Shown here piece after piece: positions 43,327 through 52,437 of a DNA stretch of 64,000 nt; the stretch's first letter is position 1, and each line of letters begins with the position of its first letter. Both the position numbers and the translations under genes were made by a program. The notes beneath the pieces were generated by a model, which was given only the letters and a program-made list of their open reading frames with translations, had not been told where the DNA came from and did no database searches. The DNA comes from Polynucleobacter paneuropaeus. Its GTDB lineage: Bacteria; Pseudomonadota; Gammaproteobacteria; Burkholderiales; Burkholderiaceae. Location of the stretch: positions 434,001 through 498,000 of the forward strand of contig NZ_CP030085.1 of NCBI RefSeq assembly GCF_003261235.1. Reading direction: 5' to 3'.

Positions 43327-45132
43327 ATGGATTTAATCCGCAATTTCTCAATCATCGCCCACATTGATCACGGCAAGTCGACCTTGGCTGATCGCATTAT
43401 TCAATTATGCGGTGGACTTTCTGATCGTGAGATGGAAGCCCAGGTTTTGGACTCGATGGATATTGAGCGCGAGCGTGGCATCACCATCAAAGCCCAAACT
43501 GCAGCTCTCAATTACAAAGCCAAAGATGGCAAGATCTACAACCTCAATCTCATTGACACCCCGGGGCATGTTGACTTCTCTTATGAAGTCAGTCGTTCAC
43601 TTTCGGCATGTGAGGGTGCGCTGCTCGTAGTCGACGCTAGTCAAGGGGTCGAAGCCCAAACTGTAGCCAACTGTTACACCGCAATTGAGCTTGGTGTTGA
43701 GGTGGTGCCAGTGCTCAATAAGATTGATTTGCCCCAAGCCGATCCTGAGCGCGCTAAACAAGAAATTGAAGATGTGATTGGTATTGATGCAACCGATGCC
43801 GTGACTTGCTCTGCTAAAACCGGCCTGGGTGTGGCTGAAGTCATTGAAGAAATGATTCGGCGTGTACCAGCACCCAAGGGAGATGCATCTGCTCCTTTAC
43901 AAGCCTTAATCATTGATTCTTGGTTTGATAATTATGTTGGTGTCGTGATGTTGGTTCGGGTCGTAAATGGCACTCTTAAACCCAAAGACAAAATTCTACT
44001 GATGGCAAACGGCTCTACCCATTTGGTTGAGCATGTTGGAGTCTTTAGCCCTAAATCAGTTGATCGCCCAGAACTTTCTGCGGGACAGGTGGGATTCATC
44101 ATCGCGGGCATTAAAGAACTCAAGGCTGCCAAAGTCGGCGACACGGTAACACATGCGCCCGGTCAACAAGGTCGAACGCCTTCTCCAGAGCCATTACCAG
44201 GATTTAAAGAAGTGAAGTCCCAGGTCTTCGCTGGACTATATCCGGTTGAGGCAAGTGAATACGATCAGTTGCGTGAGTCATTAGAAAAACTCAAACTCAA
44301 TGACGCCTCGCTCTTGTATGAGCCCGAAGTTTCTCAAGCACTGGGTTTTGGATTTCGCTGTGGCTTCTTGGGCTTGCTCCACATGGAGATCGTCCAAGAG
44401 CGTTTAGAGCGTCAGTATGGAATGAATCTGATTACGACTGCGCCAACAGTGGTTTATCAAGTTAAGCAATCTGATGGCGAAATCTTGATGGTGGATAACC
44501 CATCCAAGATGCCAGAGCCGAGTAAGACCGATACGATTTATGAACCTATTGTTACCGTCAATTTGTACATGCCACAAGAGTATGTTGGTTCCATCATTAC
44601 TTTGTGCGTAGGTAAGCGGGGCATTCAGACTGGGATGAACTATCTCGGCCGCCAAGTGCAGTTGACCTATGAGTTACCGATGGCAGAAATTGTGATGGAT
44701 TTCTTTGACCGCTTAAAGTCAATTTCTCGTGGTTATGCATCGATGGATTACGAGTTCAAGGAATATCGTCCTGCCGATGTGGTGAAGGTGGACATCTTGA
44801 TTAATGGCGATCGCGTTGATGCCTTGTCAGTGATTGTGCACCGAAGTAATAGCCAGCATCGTGGTCGTGAAGTCGTCGCTAAGATGCGCGGCATTATTCC
44901 GCGTCAAATGTTTGATGTCGCAATTCAGGCGGCCATTGGTAGCAATATTGTGGCTCGTGAGAATGTCAAAGCACTTCGCAAGAACGTTCTGGCTAAATGC
45001 TATGGCGGCGATATTTCTCGTAAACGTAAATTATTAGAGAAACAAAAAGAGGGTAAGAAGCGCATGAAACAGGTTGGTAACGTAGAGATTCCTCAAGAGG
45101 CGTTTCTTGCCATATTGCAGGTGGACGATTAA
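43327..45132 (+). CDS. lepA: Elongation factor 4 (LepA)
   Basis: Ribosomal GTPase linked to back-translocation and 30S biogenesis. The 601-residue protein has G1 AHIDHGKSTLADR, G3 DTPGHVDF, G4 NKIDLP and the LepA-specific C-terminal domain (LAKCYGGDISRKRKLLEKQK). It overlaps lepB by one base (TAATG). Confidence 0.97.
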   Translation: MDLIRNFSIIAHIDHGKSTLADRIIQLCGGLSDREMEAQVLDSMDIERERGITIKAQTAALNYKAKDGKIYNLNLIDTPGHVDFSYEVSRSLSACEGALLVVDASQGVEAQTVANCYTAIELGVEVVPVLNKIDLPQADPERAKQEIEDVIGIDATDAVTCSAKTGLGVAEVIEEMIRRVPAPKGDASAPLQALIIDSWFDNYVGVVMLVRVVNGTLKPKDKILLMANGSTHLVEHVGVFSPKSVDRPELSAGQVGFIIAGIKELKAAKVGDTVTHAPGQQGRTPSPEPLPGFKEVKSQVFAGLYPVEASEYDQLRESLEKLKLNDASLLYEPEVSQALGFGFRCGFLGLLHMEIVQERLERQYGMNLITTAPTVVYQVKQSDGEILMVDNPSKMPEPSKTDTIYEPIVTVNLYMPQEYVGSIITLCVGKRGIQTGMNYLGRQVQLTYELPMAEIVMDFFDRLKSISRGYASMDYEFKEYRPADVVKVDILINGDRVDALSVIVHRSNSQHRGREVVAKMRGIIPRQMFDVAIQAAIGSNIVARENVKALRKNVLAKCYGGDISRKRKLLEKQKEGKKRMKQVGNVEIPQEAFLAILQVDD

Positions 45133-45938
45133 TGAACTTTGCTCTGATTCTATTTGTGCTCGTGATCATCTCAGGCATTGCTTGGGTTGCCGATAAATGG
45201 CATTTCGCACCCCAACGCCGCGCTGCTGGAATTGAGCGGATGCCTTTGTGGCTGGAGTACACCGCCAGCTTCTTTCCAGTGATCTGCGCTGTTTTTGTTT
45301 TGCGCTCGTTTATTGTTGAGCCTTTTAAGATCCCTTCCGGCTCGATGATCCCGACTTTACAAATCGGTGATTTCATCTTGGTTAATAAGTTTACCTATGG
45401 CATCCGCTTGCCGGTGATCAATAAAAAAGTCATTCAATTAGGCTCTCCACAGCGCGGTGACGTTGTAGTGTTCCGCTACCCACGCGATGAGTCGGTCGAT
45501 TACATCAAACGAATTGTTGCTCTACCAGGCGATGTGATTGAGTATCAAGACAAGCGTTTAAAAATTAATGGCCAAGCATTAAGTTATAGCGGCGGCGAAT
45601 CTTATCTCGATCCCGAAAGCATGCGTTATGACAAGCGCTTTACGGAATCATTCCCTGCGGATCTAGGTGGTAATCATCACGAGATTATTAATGATCCTGA
45701 TCGCCCAGCAGGAATGTTCCCGGCTGAGCGTTTTCCCGGATTTGAAGCCTGTCACTATATCAATGCCGGTTTAGTTTGCACAGTTCCACCTGGAAGCTAT
45801 TTTGCGATGGGTGACAACCGCGATAACAGTGCTGACTCCCGTTATTGGGGTTTTGTACCTGATCAAAATATTGTTGGTAAAGCCTTCTTTGTTTGGTTGA
45901 ACTTAGGCTCACTAAGTCGTATTGGCGGCTTTAACTAA
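45132..45938 (+). CDS. lepB: Signal peptidase I
   Basis: Cleaves signal peptides of exported proteins. The 268-residue protein has two N-terminal membrane segments, the catalytic Ser in IPSGSMIPTLQIGD, the general-base Lys in DYIKRIVALPGD, and GDNRDNSADSRYWGFVP. The lepA-lepB-rnc-era order matches E. coli. Confidence 0.97.
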   Translation: MNFALILFVLVIISGIAWVADKWHFAPQRRAAGIERMPLWLEYTASFFPVICAVFVLRSFIVEPFKIPSGSMIPTLQIGDFILVNKFTYGIRLPVINKKVIQLGSPQRGDVVVFRYPRDESVDYIKRIVALPGDVIEYQDKRLKINGQALSYSGGESYLDPESMRYDKRFTESFPADLGGNHHEIINDPDRPAGMFPAERFPGFEACHYINAGLVCTVPPGSYFAMGDNRDNSADSRYWGFVPDQNIVGKAFFVWLNLGSLSRIGGFN

Positions 45939-45941
45939 GCT

Positions 45942-46733
45942 ATGAACGCACGCGCTGTCATCGATATCGTCCCGCTACAAGAGCGCTTGGGGTATACCTT
46001 CAAGAAGCCTGAGCTGTTGACGCAAGCCCTGACACACCGTAGTCATAGTAAAAAGAATAATGAGCGCCTTGAGTTTTTAGGAGACTCCGTTCTCAATTGT
46101 GTGGTTGCTGAAATGCTGTATGAGCGTTACTCTGATTTAGATGAGGGTGATCTGTCCAGGGTACGCGCCAACCTTGTAAAGCAGCAAGCGCTATATGAAA
46201 TCGCACAATCACTCGCTTTATCAGACTATCTTCGTTTAGGCGAGGGGGAGCTTAAGAGCGGGGGCTTTAGACGTCCTTCAATCTTGGCAGATACCTTGGA
46301 AGCAGTTACAGGAGCAATTTTCTTGGATGGTGGCTTTGATTCTGCAAAAGACTGTCTACGCAAACTCTACTCATTGATCTTGCAAAATGTAGACCCTAAA
46401 ACATTAGGTAAAGACGACAAAACCCTTTTGCAAGAATGCTTGCAAAGCTATCAGCTACCACTACCAACGTATAACGTGACAGGCACTAGCGGCGCTGCTC
46501 ACAATCAACAGTTTGAAGTGGAATGCTTAATTCCGAATCTCAAGATTACCGTTAAGGGCGAGGGCGCCTCACGCCGAGCAGCAGAGCAAGGTGCGGCAAA
46601 GTTGGCACTGGCTGCAATACTCAAAGCCTTGCCACAGGAATCTCGTAAACCCAAGAAGACCAGAGCAGCTAAGAAGAAGGCCGCTAAGCAAGATGCTGGT
46701 GAAGAGCAGTTGAATTTAAAGCTGAAGGGCTAA
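45942..46733 (+). CDS. rnc: Ribonuclease III
   Basis: Double-strand-specific endoribonuclease for rRNA processing. The 263-residue protein has the signature ERLEFLGDSVLN, the second acidic site in LADTLEAVTGAIFLDGG, and a C-terminal dsRBD. It is longer than E. coli RNase III because of a Lys/Ala-rich tail (about 30 residues) after the dsRBD. Confidence 0.96.
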   Translation: MNARAVIDIVPLQERLGYTFKKPELLTQALTHRSHSKKNNERLEFLGDSVLNCVVAEMLYERYSDLDEGDLSRVRANLVKQQALYEIAQSLALSDYLRLGEGELKSGGFRRPSILADTLEAVTGAIFLDGGFDSAKDCLRKLYSLILQNVDPKTLGKDDKTLLQECLQSYQLPLPTYNVTGTSGAAHNQQFEVECLIPNLKITVKGEGASRRAAEQGAAKLALAAILKALPQESRKPKKTRAAKKKAAKQDAGEEQLNLKLKG

Positions 46734-46735
46734 CT

Positions 46736-47674
46736 GTGTTTAGATGCGGCACTATTGCTATTGTTGGTCGTCCCAATATGGGCAAGTCAACTTTGATCAA
46801 TGCTTTAGTTGGGCAGAAGATCAGTATTACTTCTCGGAAAGCACAAACTACCCGACATCGTATTTTAGGTATCCAGACAAGGGAAAATGCCCAGTTCATT
46901 TTTATTGATACGCCCGGCTTTCAAACGCGCTTACTCAATACACTCAATAAAGCGCTTAATCGCACGGTGACTACTGCCTTACAAGATGTGAATGTGGTTT
47001 GTTTCATTATCGAGGCGGGCTATTGGGGCGAGGATGATAAGAAAGTATTAAAACTCTTGCCCGCTGATATACCCGTTGTCTTGATACTCAATAAGCTTGA
47101 TCTCTTTAATGGCCGTTTCCAAGCACCATCGGAGCGTGATCAGGCTTTATTAAATTTCATGAAAGACATGAGTCGTCCTTGGAGTGAATTAGGTGGTCAC
47201 GAAGATCAGGATAAATGCGAGTTTGCTGAGATCGTCCCAATGAGCGCTAAAAGTCCTCCTGACATTGCACGCTTGCTAGATGTCCTAGAGGACTACCTAC
47301 CAGAAGCTGAAGCAGTTTACGATCCAGACACTTTGACTGACCGTAATGAGCGTTTCTTAGCAGCTGAGATTTTGCGTGAGAAAGTTTTTCGTTTTACTGG
47401 GGATGAGTTGCCCTATACCAGTACGGTAGTCATTGATCAGTTCAAGATGGATGGTCGAATGCGCCGTATTGCTGCCACGATTCTGGTGGATCGGGATAGC
47501 CACAAGGCCATGATCATTGGTGAGAAAGGCGAGCGCCTCAAAAAGATATCAACCGATGCTCGGATTGATATGGAAAAATTATTTGATGGCAAGGTGTTCT
47601 TAGAAACTTGGGTCAAAGTCAAGCGTGGCTGGGCTGATGATCGCGCTGAACTCCGGGCGCAAGGTTTGGAATAA
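46736..47674 (+). CDS. era: GTPase Era
   Basis: Binds 16S rRNA 3' end during 30S assembly. The 312-residue protein starts at a GTG 2 bp after rnc and has G1 GRPNMGKSTL (Met where Val is usual), G3 DTPG, G4 NKLD and the KH domain IIGEKGERLKKI. A 15-residue insertion between G4 and G5 (WSELGGHEDQDKCEF) is also seen. Confidence 0.96.
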   Translation: MFRCGTIAIVGRPNMGKSTLINALVGQKISITSRKAQTTRHRILGIQTRENAQFIFIDTPGFQTRLLNTLNKALNRTVTTALQDVNVVCFIIEAGYWGEDDKKVLKLLPADIPVVLILNKLDLFNGRFQAPSERDQALLNFMKDMSRPWSELGGHEDQDKCEFAEIVPMSAKSPPDIARLLDVLEDYLPEAEAVYDPDTLTDRNERFLAAEILREKVFRFTGDELPYTSTVVIDQFKMDGRMRRIAATILVDRDSHKAMIIGEKGERLKKISTDARIDMEKLFDGKVFLETWVKVKRGWADDRAELRAQGLE

Positions 47675-48409
47675 ATGGCTTCGATCCGGATCGTTGATGA
47701 GCCTGCTTTCGTGTTACACAGTATTCCCTATAAAGAGACTAGCCTAATCCTAGACGTCTTCACCAGACAGCACGGCCGCATGGCTCTGATAGCGAAAGGT
47801 GCAAAGCGTCCACACTCCGTTTTGCGACCTGTACTGCAACGCTTTCAGCCACTATTGGTTTCTTGGAGCGGTAAATCTGAACTACGTACCCTAACTAAGT
47901 CGGAATGGGTTGGAGGTACGCCTGCCTTAGTAGGCGATGCTCTGCTCTGCGGTTTTTACCTCAATGAGCTCTTAGTCAAATTCCTAGCTCGAGAGGATGA
48001 TTATGAAAGACTCTATGACCGCTATACCGAGACAATCACTGCGTTGTCCAATCTCGAGTTTGAATCTAAGGGCCTAGAAGAAATTCTGCGACCTTTTGAG
48101 TTGGCGCTCTTGCAAGAAACGGGTTATGCAGCCGCTTTAGATCGTTGTGTAGAGACACAAAATAAGCCAGAACCAGACTTGCAATATGTTTACCAGCCCG
48201 AGAAAGGGGTTAGGCCAGTCCAAGCCGATGATCCCTCTCATTGGCCAATATTGAGTGGGCAATCCCTACTGAATATTGCAGCGGGTAATTTTTCTGATCC
48301 AGTGACTCTTGCAGAGAGTAAACAGTTGATGCGATTTTTACTAGGGCTCCATCTTCAGGATCAAGTGCTCACTACCCGCCAGATCTTGATTGATCTCAAG
48401 AAAATCTAG
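47675..48409 (+). CDS. recO: DNA repair protein RecO
   Basis: Mediator that helps load RecA on SSB-coated DNA. The 244-residue protein has the N-terminal OB-fold (AFVLHSIPYKETSLILDVFTR) and the helical C-terminal domain; the zinc Cys residues of some RecO are not present. It starts on the base after the era stop. Confidence 0.93.
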   Translation: MASIRIVDEPAFVLHSIPYKETSLILDVFTRQHGRMALIAKGAKRPHSVLRPVLQRFQPLLVSWSGKSELRTLTKSEWVGGTPALVGDALLCGFYLNELLVKFLAREDDYERLYDRYTETITALSNLEFESKGLEEILRPFELALLQETGYAAALDRCVETQNKPEPDLQYVYQPEKGVRPVQADDPSHWPILSGQSLLNIAAGNFSDPVTLAESKQLMRFLLGLHLQDQVLTTRQILIDLKKI

Positions 48410-48439
48410 CCTGCCCATAAATTCCAGTAATCTATCGCC

Positions 48440-49186
48440 ATGAGCCCTTCCCCAACCCTTGAGCTTGGCATCAATATCGATCACGTAGCTACCTTACGCA
48501 ATGCGCGGGGTACGCTTTACCCAGACCCGATTCGGGCTGCTCAATTGGCAGAAGAAGCAGGCGCAGACCTAATCACTTTGCATTTGCGTGAGGATCGACG
48601 TCATATTAAAGATGCTGACCTCTTGGCTTTGCGTCCACTAATTAAGACCCGCATGAATCTAGAGTGCGCTGTTACTCCTGAGATGCTTGCTATTGCCTGT
48701 CAAGTAAAGCCACAGGATGTATGCCTAGTTCCTGAAAAACGGGAAGAAGTCACAACGGAGGGTGGTTTAGATGTGGTGACGCATTTTGCTGCAGTGAAAG
48801 CGGCGACACAACAATTAAAAGCTGTTGGTATTCGGGTATCTCTCTTCATTGATCCTGAAGAAAAGCAGATTCAGGCTGCCAAAGATGCTGGGGCTAGTGT
48901 GGTTGAACTTCATACGGGTCCTTATGCCGATCTTTCTGGAGCAGAGCAGGCCGCTGAGATAGAACGTATTAAAAAAGCTGCTCAATTTGGTAAAAGTTTA
49001 GGCCTCAGAGTCAATGCCGGTCATGGCCTAAATGAAAACAATGTTCTACCTATAGCCGCTATTGCCGAGTTATCTGAACTGAACATCGGCCATGCGATTG
49101 TGGCGGAGGCTTTATTCAAAGGCTTGGAAAAAGCTATTGCAGATATGAAAGCCTTGATGGTAAAAGCAAGGCAAGTCCAATCATGA
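48440..49186 (+). CDS. pdxJ: Pyridoxine 5'-phosphate synthase
   Basis: Last step of DXP-dependent vitamin B6 synthesis. The 248-residue TIM-barrel protein shows GINIDHVATLRNARGT, DLITLHLREDRRHI, ELHTGPYADL and NAGHGLNENN. It overlaps acpS by 4 bp. Confidence 0.97.
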   Translation: MSPSPTLELGINIDHVATLRNARGTLYPDPIRAAQLAEEAGADLITLHLREDRRHIKDADLLALRPLIKTRMNLECAVTPEMLAIACQVKPQDVCLVPEKREEVTTEGGLDVVTHFAAVKAATQQLKAVGIRVSLFIDPEEKQIQAAKDAGASVVELHTGPYADLSGAEQAAEIERIKKAAQFGKSLGLRVNAGHGLNENNVLPIAAIAELSELNIGHAIVAEALFKGLEKAIADMKALMVKARQVQS

Positions 49187-49578
49187 TCATAGGTATTGGC
49201 ACTGATATTTTGAAGATCGAGCGCTTGCAAGCGGCCTATGATCGTACGCAAGGACGATTAGCAGAAAAAATTCTGGGCCCTGACGAGATGCTGGTCTTCA
49301 AAGCCCGCTTAGCCCGCAACCACAAGCGGGGTATAGCTTTCCTGGCAACCCGGTTTGCTGCCAAAGAGGCTTTCTCAAAAGCGATTGGTCTAGGCATGAG
49401 AATGCCAATGACTTGGAGATCATTACAGACTTTGAATGAAGTGAGCGGTAAACCAGTAACAAGTTATTCAGGCGCCTTAGCACGCTTCATGACAGAAAAA
49501 CAATGGCAGGCGCAAGTCACTGTCAGTGATGAACTCGATATGGCTATTGCTTTTGTAGTTGTGACTGAACAAAATTAA
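49183..49578 (+). CDS. acpS: Holo-ACP synthase
   Basis: Transfers phosphopantetheine from CoA to Ser37 of ACP. The 131-residue protein has GIGTDILKIER with the metal Asp and FLATRFAAKEAFSKAIG with the metal Glu. Translationally coupled to pdxJ. Confidence 0.95.
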   Translation: MIIGIGTDILKIERLQAAYDRTQGRLAEKILGPDEMLVFKARLARNHKRGIAFLATRFAAKEAFSKAIGLGMRMPMTWRSLQTLNEVSGKPVTSYSGALARFMTEKQWQAQVTVSDELDMAIAFVVVTEQN

Positions 49579-49590
49579 CTAGGACTATCA

Positions 49591-50673
49591 ATGGCGCAAA
49601 ATCTTCATCAATCTTCTCCGGGCCCAGTGACTCTGGACGTTATCGGTTTAGAGCTTAACGCCGAAGATCGCCGCCGAATCCTGCATCCACTAACAGGCGG
49701 AGTGATTTTATTTGGTAGAAACTTTTCTAATCGCAAGCAACTGAGTAAACTCACTGCAGAAATTAAGAAGCTACGTCCTGATGTTTTGATTTCGATTGAT
49801 CATGAAGGCGGTCGAGTACAACGTTGTAAAACTGATGGCTTCACGCATCTGCCTGCGATGCGCAAGCTAGGTGAGATTTGGATGAGCAAGAGTCAAGCAA
49901 GCCTTCCTGCTGAGTCTGCAGCCTTGGCGATGGCAGCTGCAACAGCCTGCGGCTATGTATTAGCAGCAGAGCTTAGGGCTTGTGGTGTTGATTTCAGTTT
50001 CACGCCGGTACTAGATTTAGATTTTGGGCGCAGTGCCGTCATTGGTGATCGTTCATTTAGTCGCGACCCCCAAATTGTTTTTGCTCTAGCTAAAAGCCTG
50101 AATGAAGGTTTGCGTATGGCAGGTATGGCCAATTGCGGTAAGCATTTTCCAGGCCATGGTTGGGCAGAAGCAGATTCTCATATCGCCATTCCGGTCGACG
50201 AGCGTTCTCTAGAAGAAATTCTCAATGATGATGCGAAGCCTTACGAGTGGCTTGACCTGAGTTTGGCTGCGGTGATGCCTGCACATGTGATCTACCCAAA
50301 GGTAGACAAACTGCCTGCGGGTTTCTCCAAAATATGGCTTCACTCCGTCTTGCGTCAAGAATTAGGTTTTCAGGGTGTGATCTTCAGTGATGACCTCTCC
50401 ATGGAAGGCGCTAGCGTTGATGGTTCAGTCGTCAAAGGCGCTGAGTTGGCTCTGGATGCTGGTTGTGATGCAGTCTTGATCTGTAACCGTCCAGATCTTG
50501 CGGATGAGTTGCTTGCTAAGCTTAAAGTTTCAGCAGCAAAGCAATCTGAATCGAGATTGCGTTTAAATCGTTTGATGCCAACAGCCAGTGCAGCTAATTG
50601 GGATGGGTTACAAAAGCAGGCTGAATATCAGCATGCCAAGGGCTTACTCGTAGAGTTTGACTTGATCAAATAA
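49591..50673 (+). CDS. nagZ: Beta-N-acetylhexosaminidase
   Basis: Cytoplasmic GH3 enzyme that removes GlcNAc from anhydro-muropeptides during cell-wall recycling. The 360-residue protein has SIDHEGGRVQR, the catalytic-loop motif KHFPGHGWAEADSHIA and the nucleophile Asp in FSDDLSMEGA. It ends the long forward gene array and is connected functionally to MltB at 7-8 kb, which makes its substrates. Confidence 0.96.
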   Translation: MAQNLHQSSPGPVTLDVIGLELNAEDRRRILHPLTGGVILFGRNFSNRKQLSKLTAEIKKLRPDVLISIDHEGGRVQRCKTDGFTHLPAMRKLGEIWMSKSQASLPAESAALAMAAATACGYVLAAELRACGVDFSFTPVLDLDFGRSAVIGDRSFSRDPQIVFALAKSLNEGLRMAGMANCGKHFPGHGWAEADSHIAIPVDERSLEEILNDDAKPYEWLDLSLAAVMPAHVIYPKVDKLPAGFSKIWLHSVLRQELGFQGVIFSDDLSMEGASVDGSVVKGAELALDAGCDAVLICNRPDLADELLAKLKVSAAKQSESRLRLNRLMPTASAANWDGLQKQAEYQHAKGLLVEFDLIK

Positions 50674-50701
50674 TAAAGCCCGCTACTAGCGGGCTTTATT
50701 A
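50671..50701. terminator. Bidirectional terminator between nagZ and efp
   Basis: Perfect 15-bp arms TAATAAAGCCCGCTA / TAGCGGGCTTTATTA with a single C between; the loop must open to at least 3 nt in RNA. A/T-rich outer arms give T-rich tails on both strands. The nagZ stop codon is its first three bases. Confidence 0.88.
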
Positions 50702-50719
50702 AGATCTGAGGCTTGGTAA

Positions 50720-51280
50720 TTAATTGGCGCGACTGCGGTATTCACCAGTGCGGGTATCAATTTCAATCTTGTCGCCAGTGTTACAGAACAAGGGGACCTG
50801 TAATTCATAACCAGTGGCAAGCTTAGCGTTCTTCAATACTTTGCCTGAACTGGTGTCGCCTTTAACTGCTGGCTCGGTGTAAGTAATTTCACGAACCAAA
50901 GAGTTTGGCATTGCGACAGAAAGCGCTTTACCTTCATAGAACACCACTTCACATGGCATTCCTTCTTCGAGGTAATGGAGTGCATCACCCATAAATTCTG
51001 CTTCAACTTCGTATTGGTTGTATTCAGAATCCATAAAGACATACATTGGGTCGGCAAAGTAAGAATAGGTGCAATCTTTCTTCTCCAGGATTACGACATC
51101 GAACTTATCATCCGCTTTGTAAACACCTTCGTTAGGCGCGCCAGATATCAGGTTTTTAAATTTCATCTTCACAACGGAAGAGTTGCGACCTGAGCGGCTA
51201 TATTCAGCCTTTAATACAACCATAGGATCGGTACCGAGCATTACTACGTTACCAACGCGGAGTTCTTGTGCTGTTTTCAT
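50720..51280 (-). CDS. efp: Elongation factor P, Arg32 type
   Basis: Relieves ribosome stalling at polyproline. The 186-residue protein is of normal length, and the modification loop reads SGRNSSVVKMK, with Arg at position 32 instead of the Lys34 of E. coli. Arg32 EF-P is rhamnosylated by EarP, encoded 86 bp upstream on the same strand. Confidence 0.97.
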   Translation of the reverse strand: MKTAQELRVGNVVMLGTDPMVVLKAEYSRSGRNSSVVKMKFKNLISGAPNEGVYKADDKFDVVILEKKDCTYSYFADPMYVFMDSEYNQYEVEAEFMGDALHYLEEGMPCEVVFYEGKALSVAMPNSLVREITYTEPAVKGDTSSGKVLKNAKLATGYELQVPLFCNTGDKIEIDTRTGEYRSRAN

Positions 51281-51366
51281 CTTGCTATTCCTGAGGGCAG
51301 ATCAATAATCTGCGATTTTTATCAAAGACAGCATTGTAACCGCCCGCAGACCTAGTCCACAGGGGG

Positions 51367-52437
51367 TTAACTCACGAACTTGACCAAACGTGCTGCCAAG
51401 CCCCCATCACCTTGTTTTTCCAGTAAATCTGCCTGCCAAGCCTTGGCATGTATGGTCCAGCCATCTAACTCCGAAAACCAGGTATGGGGCAGTGCCCAAT
51501 TCATGGCATTTCGGCAAGCATTCTGTAAAGGCGCACCTGCGCAAGCAAGATAGAGCTCTAAAAAGGCTGCCAATTTGACTTGATGTGCTTGATCACCCTG
51601 TGGATAGATATGCCAAATAAATGGCTTACCAACCAATTGAGCGCGGATAAATGAATCTTCTCCACGAACGATATTCAAGTCACACTGAGCAAGAAACCAG
51701 TCGTAATCATCTTGAGAAATAAATGGTATTGAAAGCACTTGAATGCTGGGAGCCAGCTCAAGAGATTCTTTAGAACCCATCTTTAAAAGCTCAGCATGGC
51801 CATGAGTGAGAATCACATCGATTGGCTCACCTATTGAACCCAAGTCTTCAATCCATTTGCGCAGTGGGAAGCCAGGGTAGCAGAACACGCTAATGCGCTT
51901 TGCACCAGGCCGCAGCTTCCCCCAAGTATTCATCAAGCTCTTAGGAATATTGCTTGCAGCTTGAAATTGTTCGGTAGGAATAGGATCAACAAGGATGCCC
52001 CCCGCAGCCTCCTGAAATCCAGGAAAGAAAAAATATTTCGGTATTCCATGGGCTTGAGGTGAAGCCTTTGCATGAAAGCCCAGCACCCAAGGTTCAGCAC
52101 TCAGATATTCCAGATTAATAATGACTGGCTTTTTGGGGGCGATCAGCAAGCCTGATAGATAGCGTTCAGGTAAATCGCAGCCGAATGCTTCAATCACAAC
52201 ATCGGGGGGTTCAATAGGGTGGCGCGCATTTTCAAAACTGGCCTCCCAAGACTCTGTTCTGATTTTCTCCCCAATCTCTACTGGACAGCCTTGGGCGAGT
52301 AAATTGAGGGTTGGCAGGTCATCGCAAAAAATACGGACCTCTTGACCATAAAGACTTGTTAAGCTTCGGGCTAGACGCCAGCAAATACCGGCATCACCAT
52401 AGTTATCGACGATTTGGCAGAAAATATCCCAACGCAT
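51367..52437 (-). CDS. earP: EF-P arginine-32 rhamnosyltransferase EarP
   Basis: Inverting glycosyltransferase that moves rhamnose from dTDP-rhamnose to Arg32 of EF-P. The 356-residue protein begins WDIFCQIVDNYGDAGICWRLAR, the hallmark of the family, with the conserved Asp in the DNYGD motif, and has RGEDSFIRAQLVGKPFIWHIYPQ near the nucleotide-binding site. It precedes efp on the same strand. The start codon overlaps that of divergent uvrC. Confidence 0.95.
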   Translation of the reverse strand: MRWDIFCQIVDNYGDAGICWRLARSLTSLYGQEVRIFCDDLPTLNLLAQGCPVEIGEKIRTESWEASFENARHPIEPPDVVIEAFGCDLPERYLSGLLIAPKKPVIINLEYLSAEPWVLGFHAKASPQAHGIPKYFFFPGFQEAAGGILVDPIPTEQFQAASNIPKSLMNTWGKLRPGAKRISVFCYPGFPLRKWIEDLGSIGEPIDVILTHGHAELLKMGSKESLELAPSIQVLSIPFISQDDYDWFLAQCDLNIVRGEDSFIRAQLVGKPFIWHIYPQGDQAHQVKLAAFLELYLACAGAPLQNACRNAMNWALPHTWFSELDGWTIHAKAWQADLLEKQGDGGLAARLVKFVS

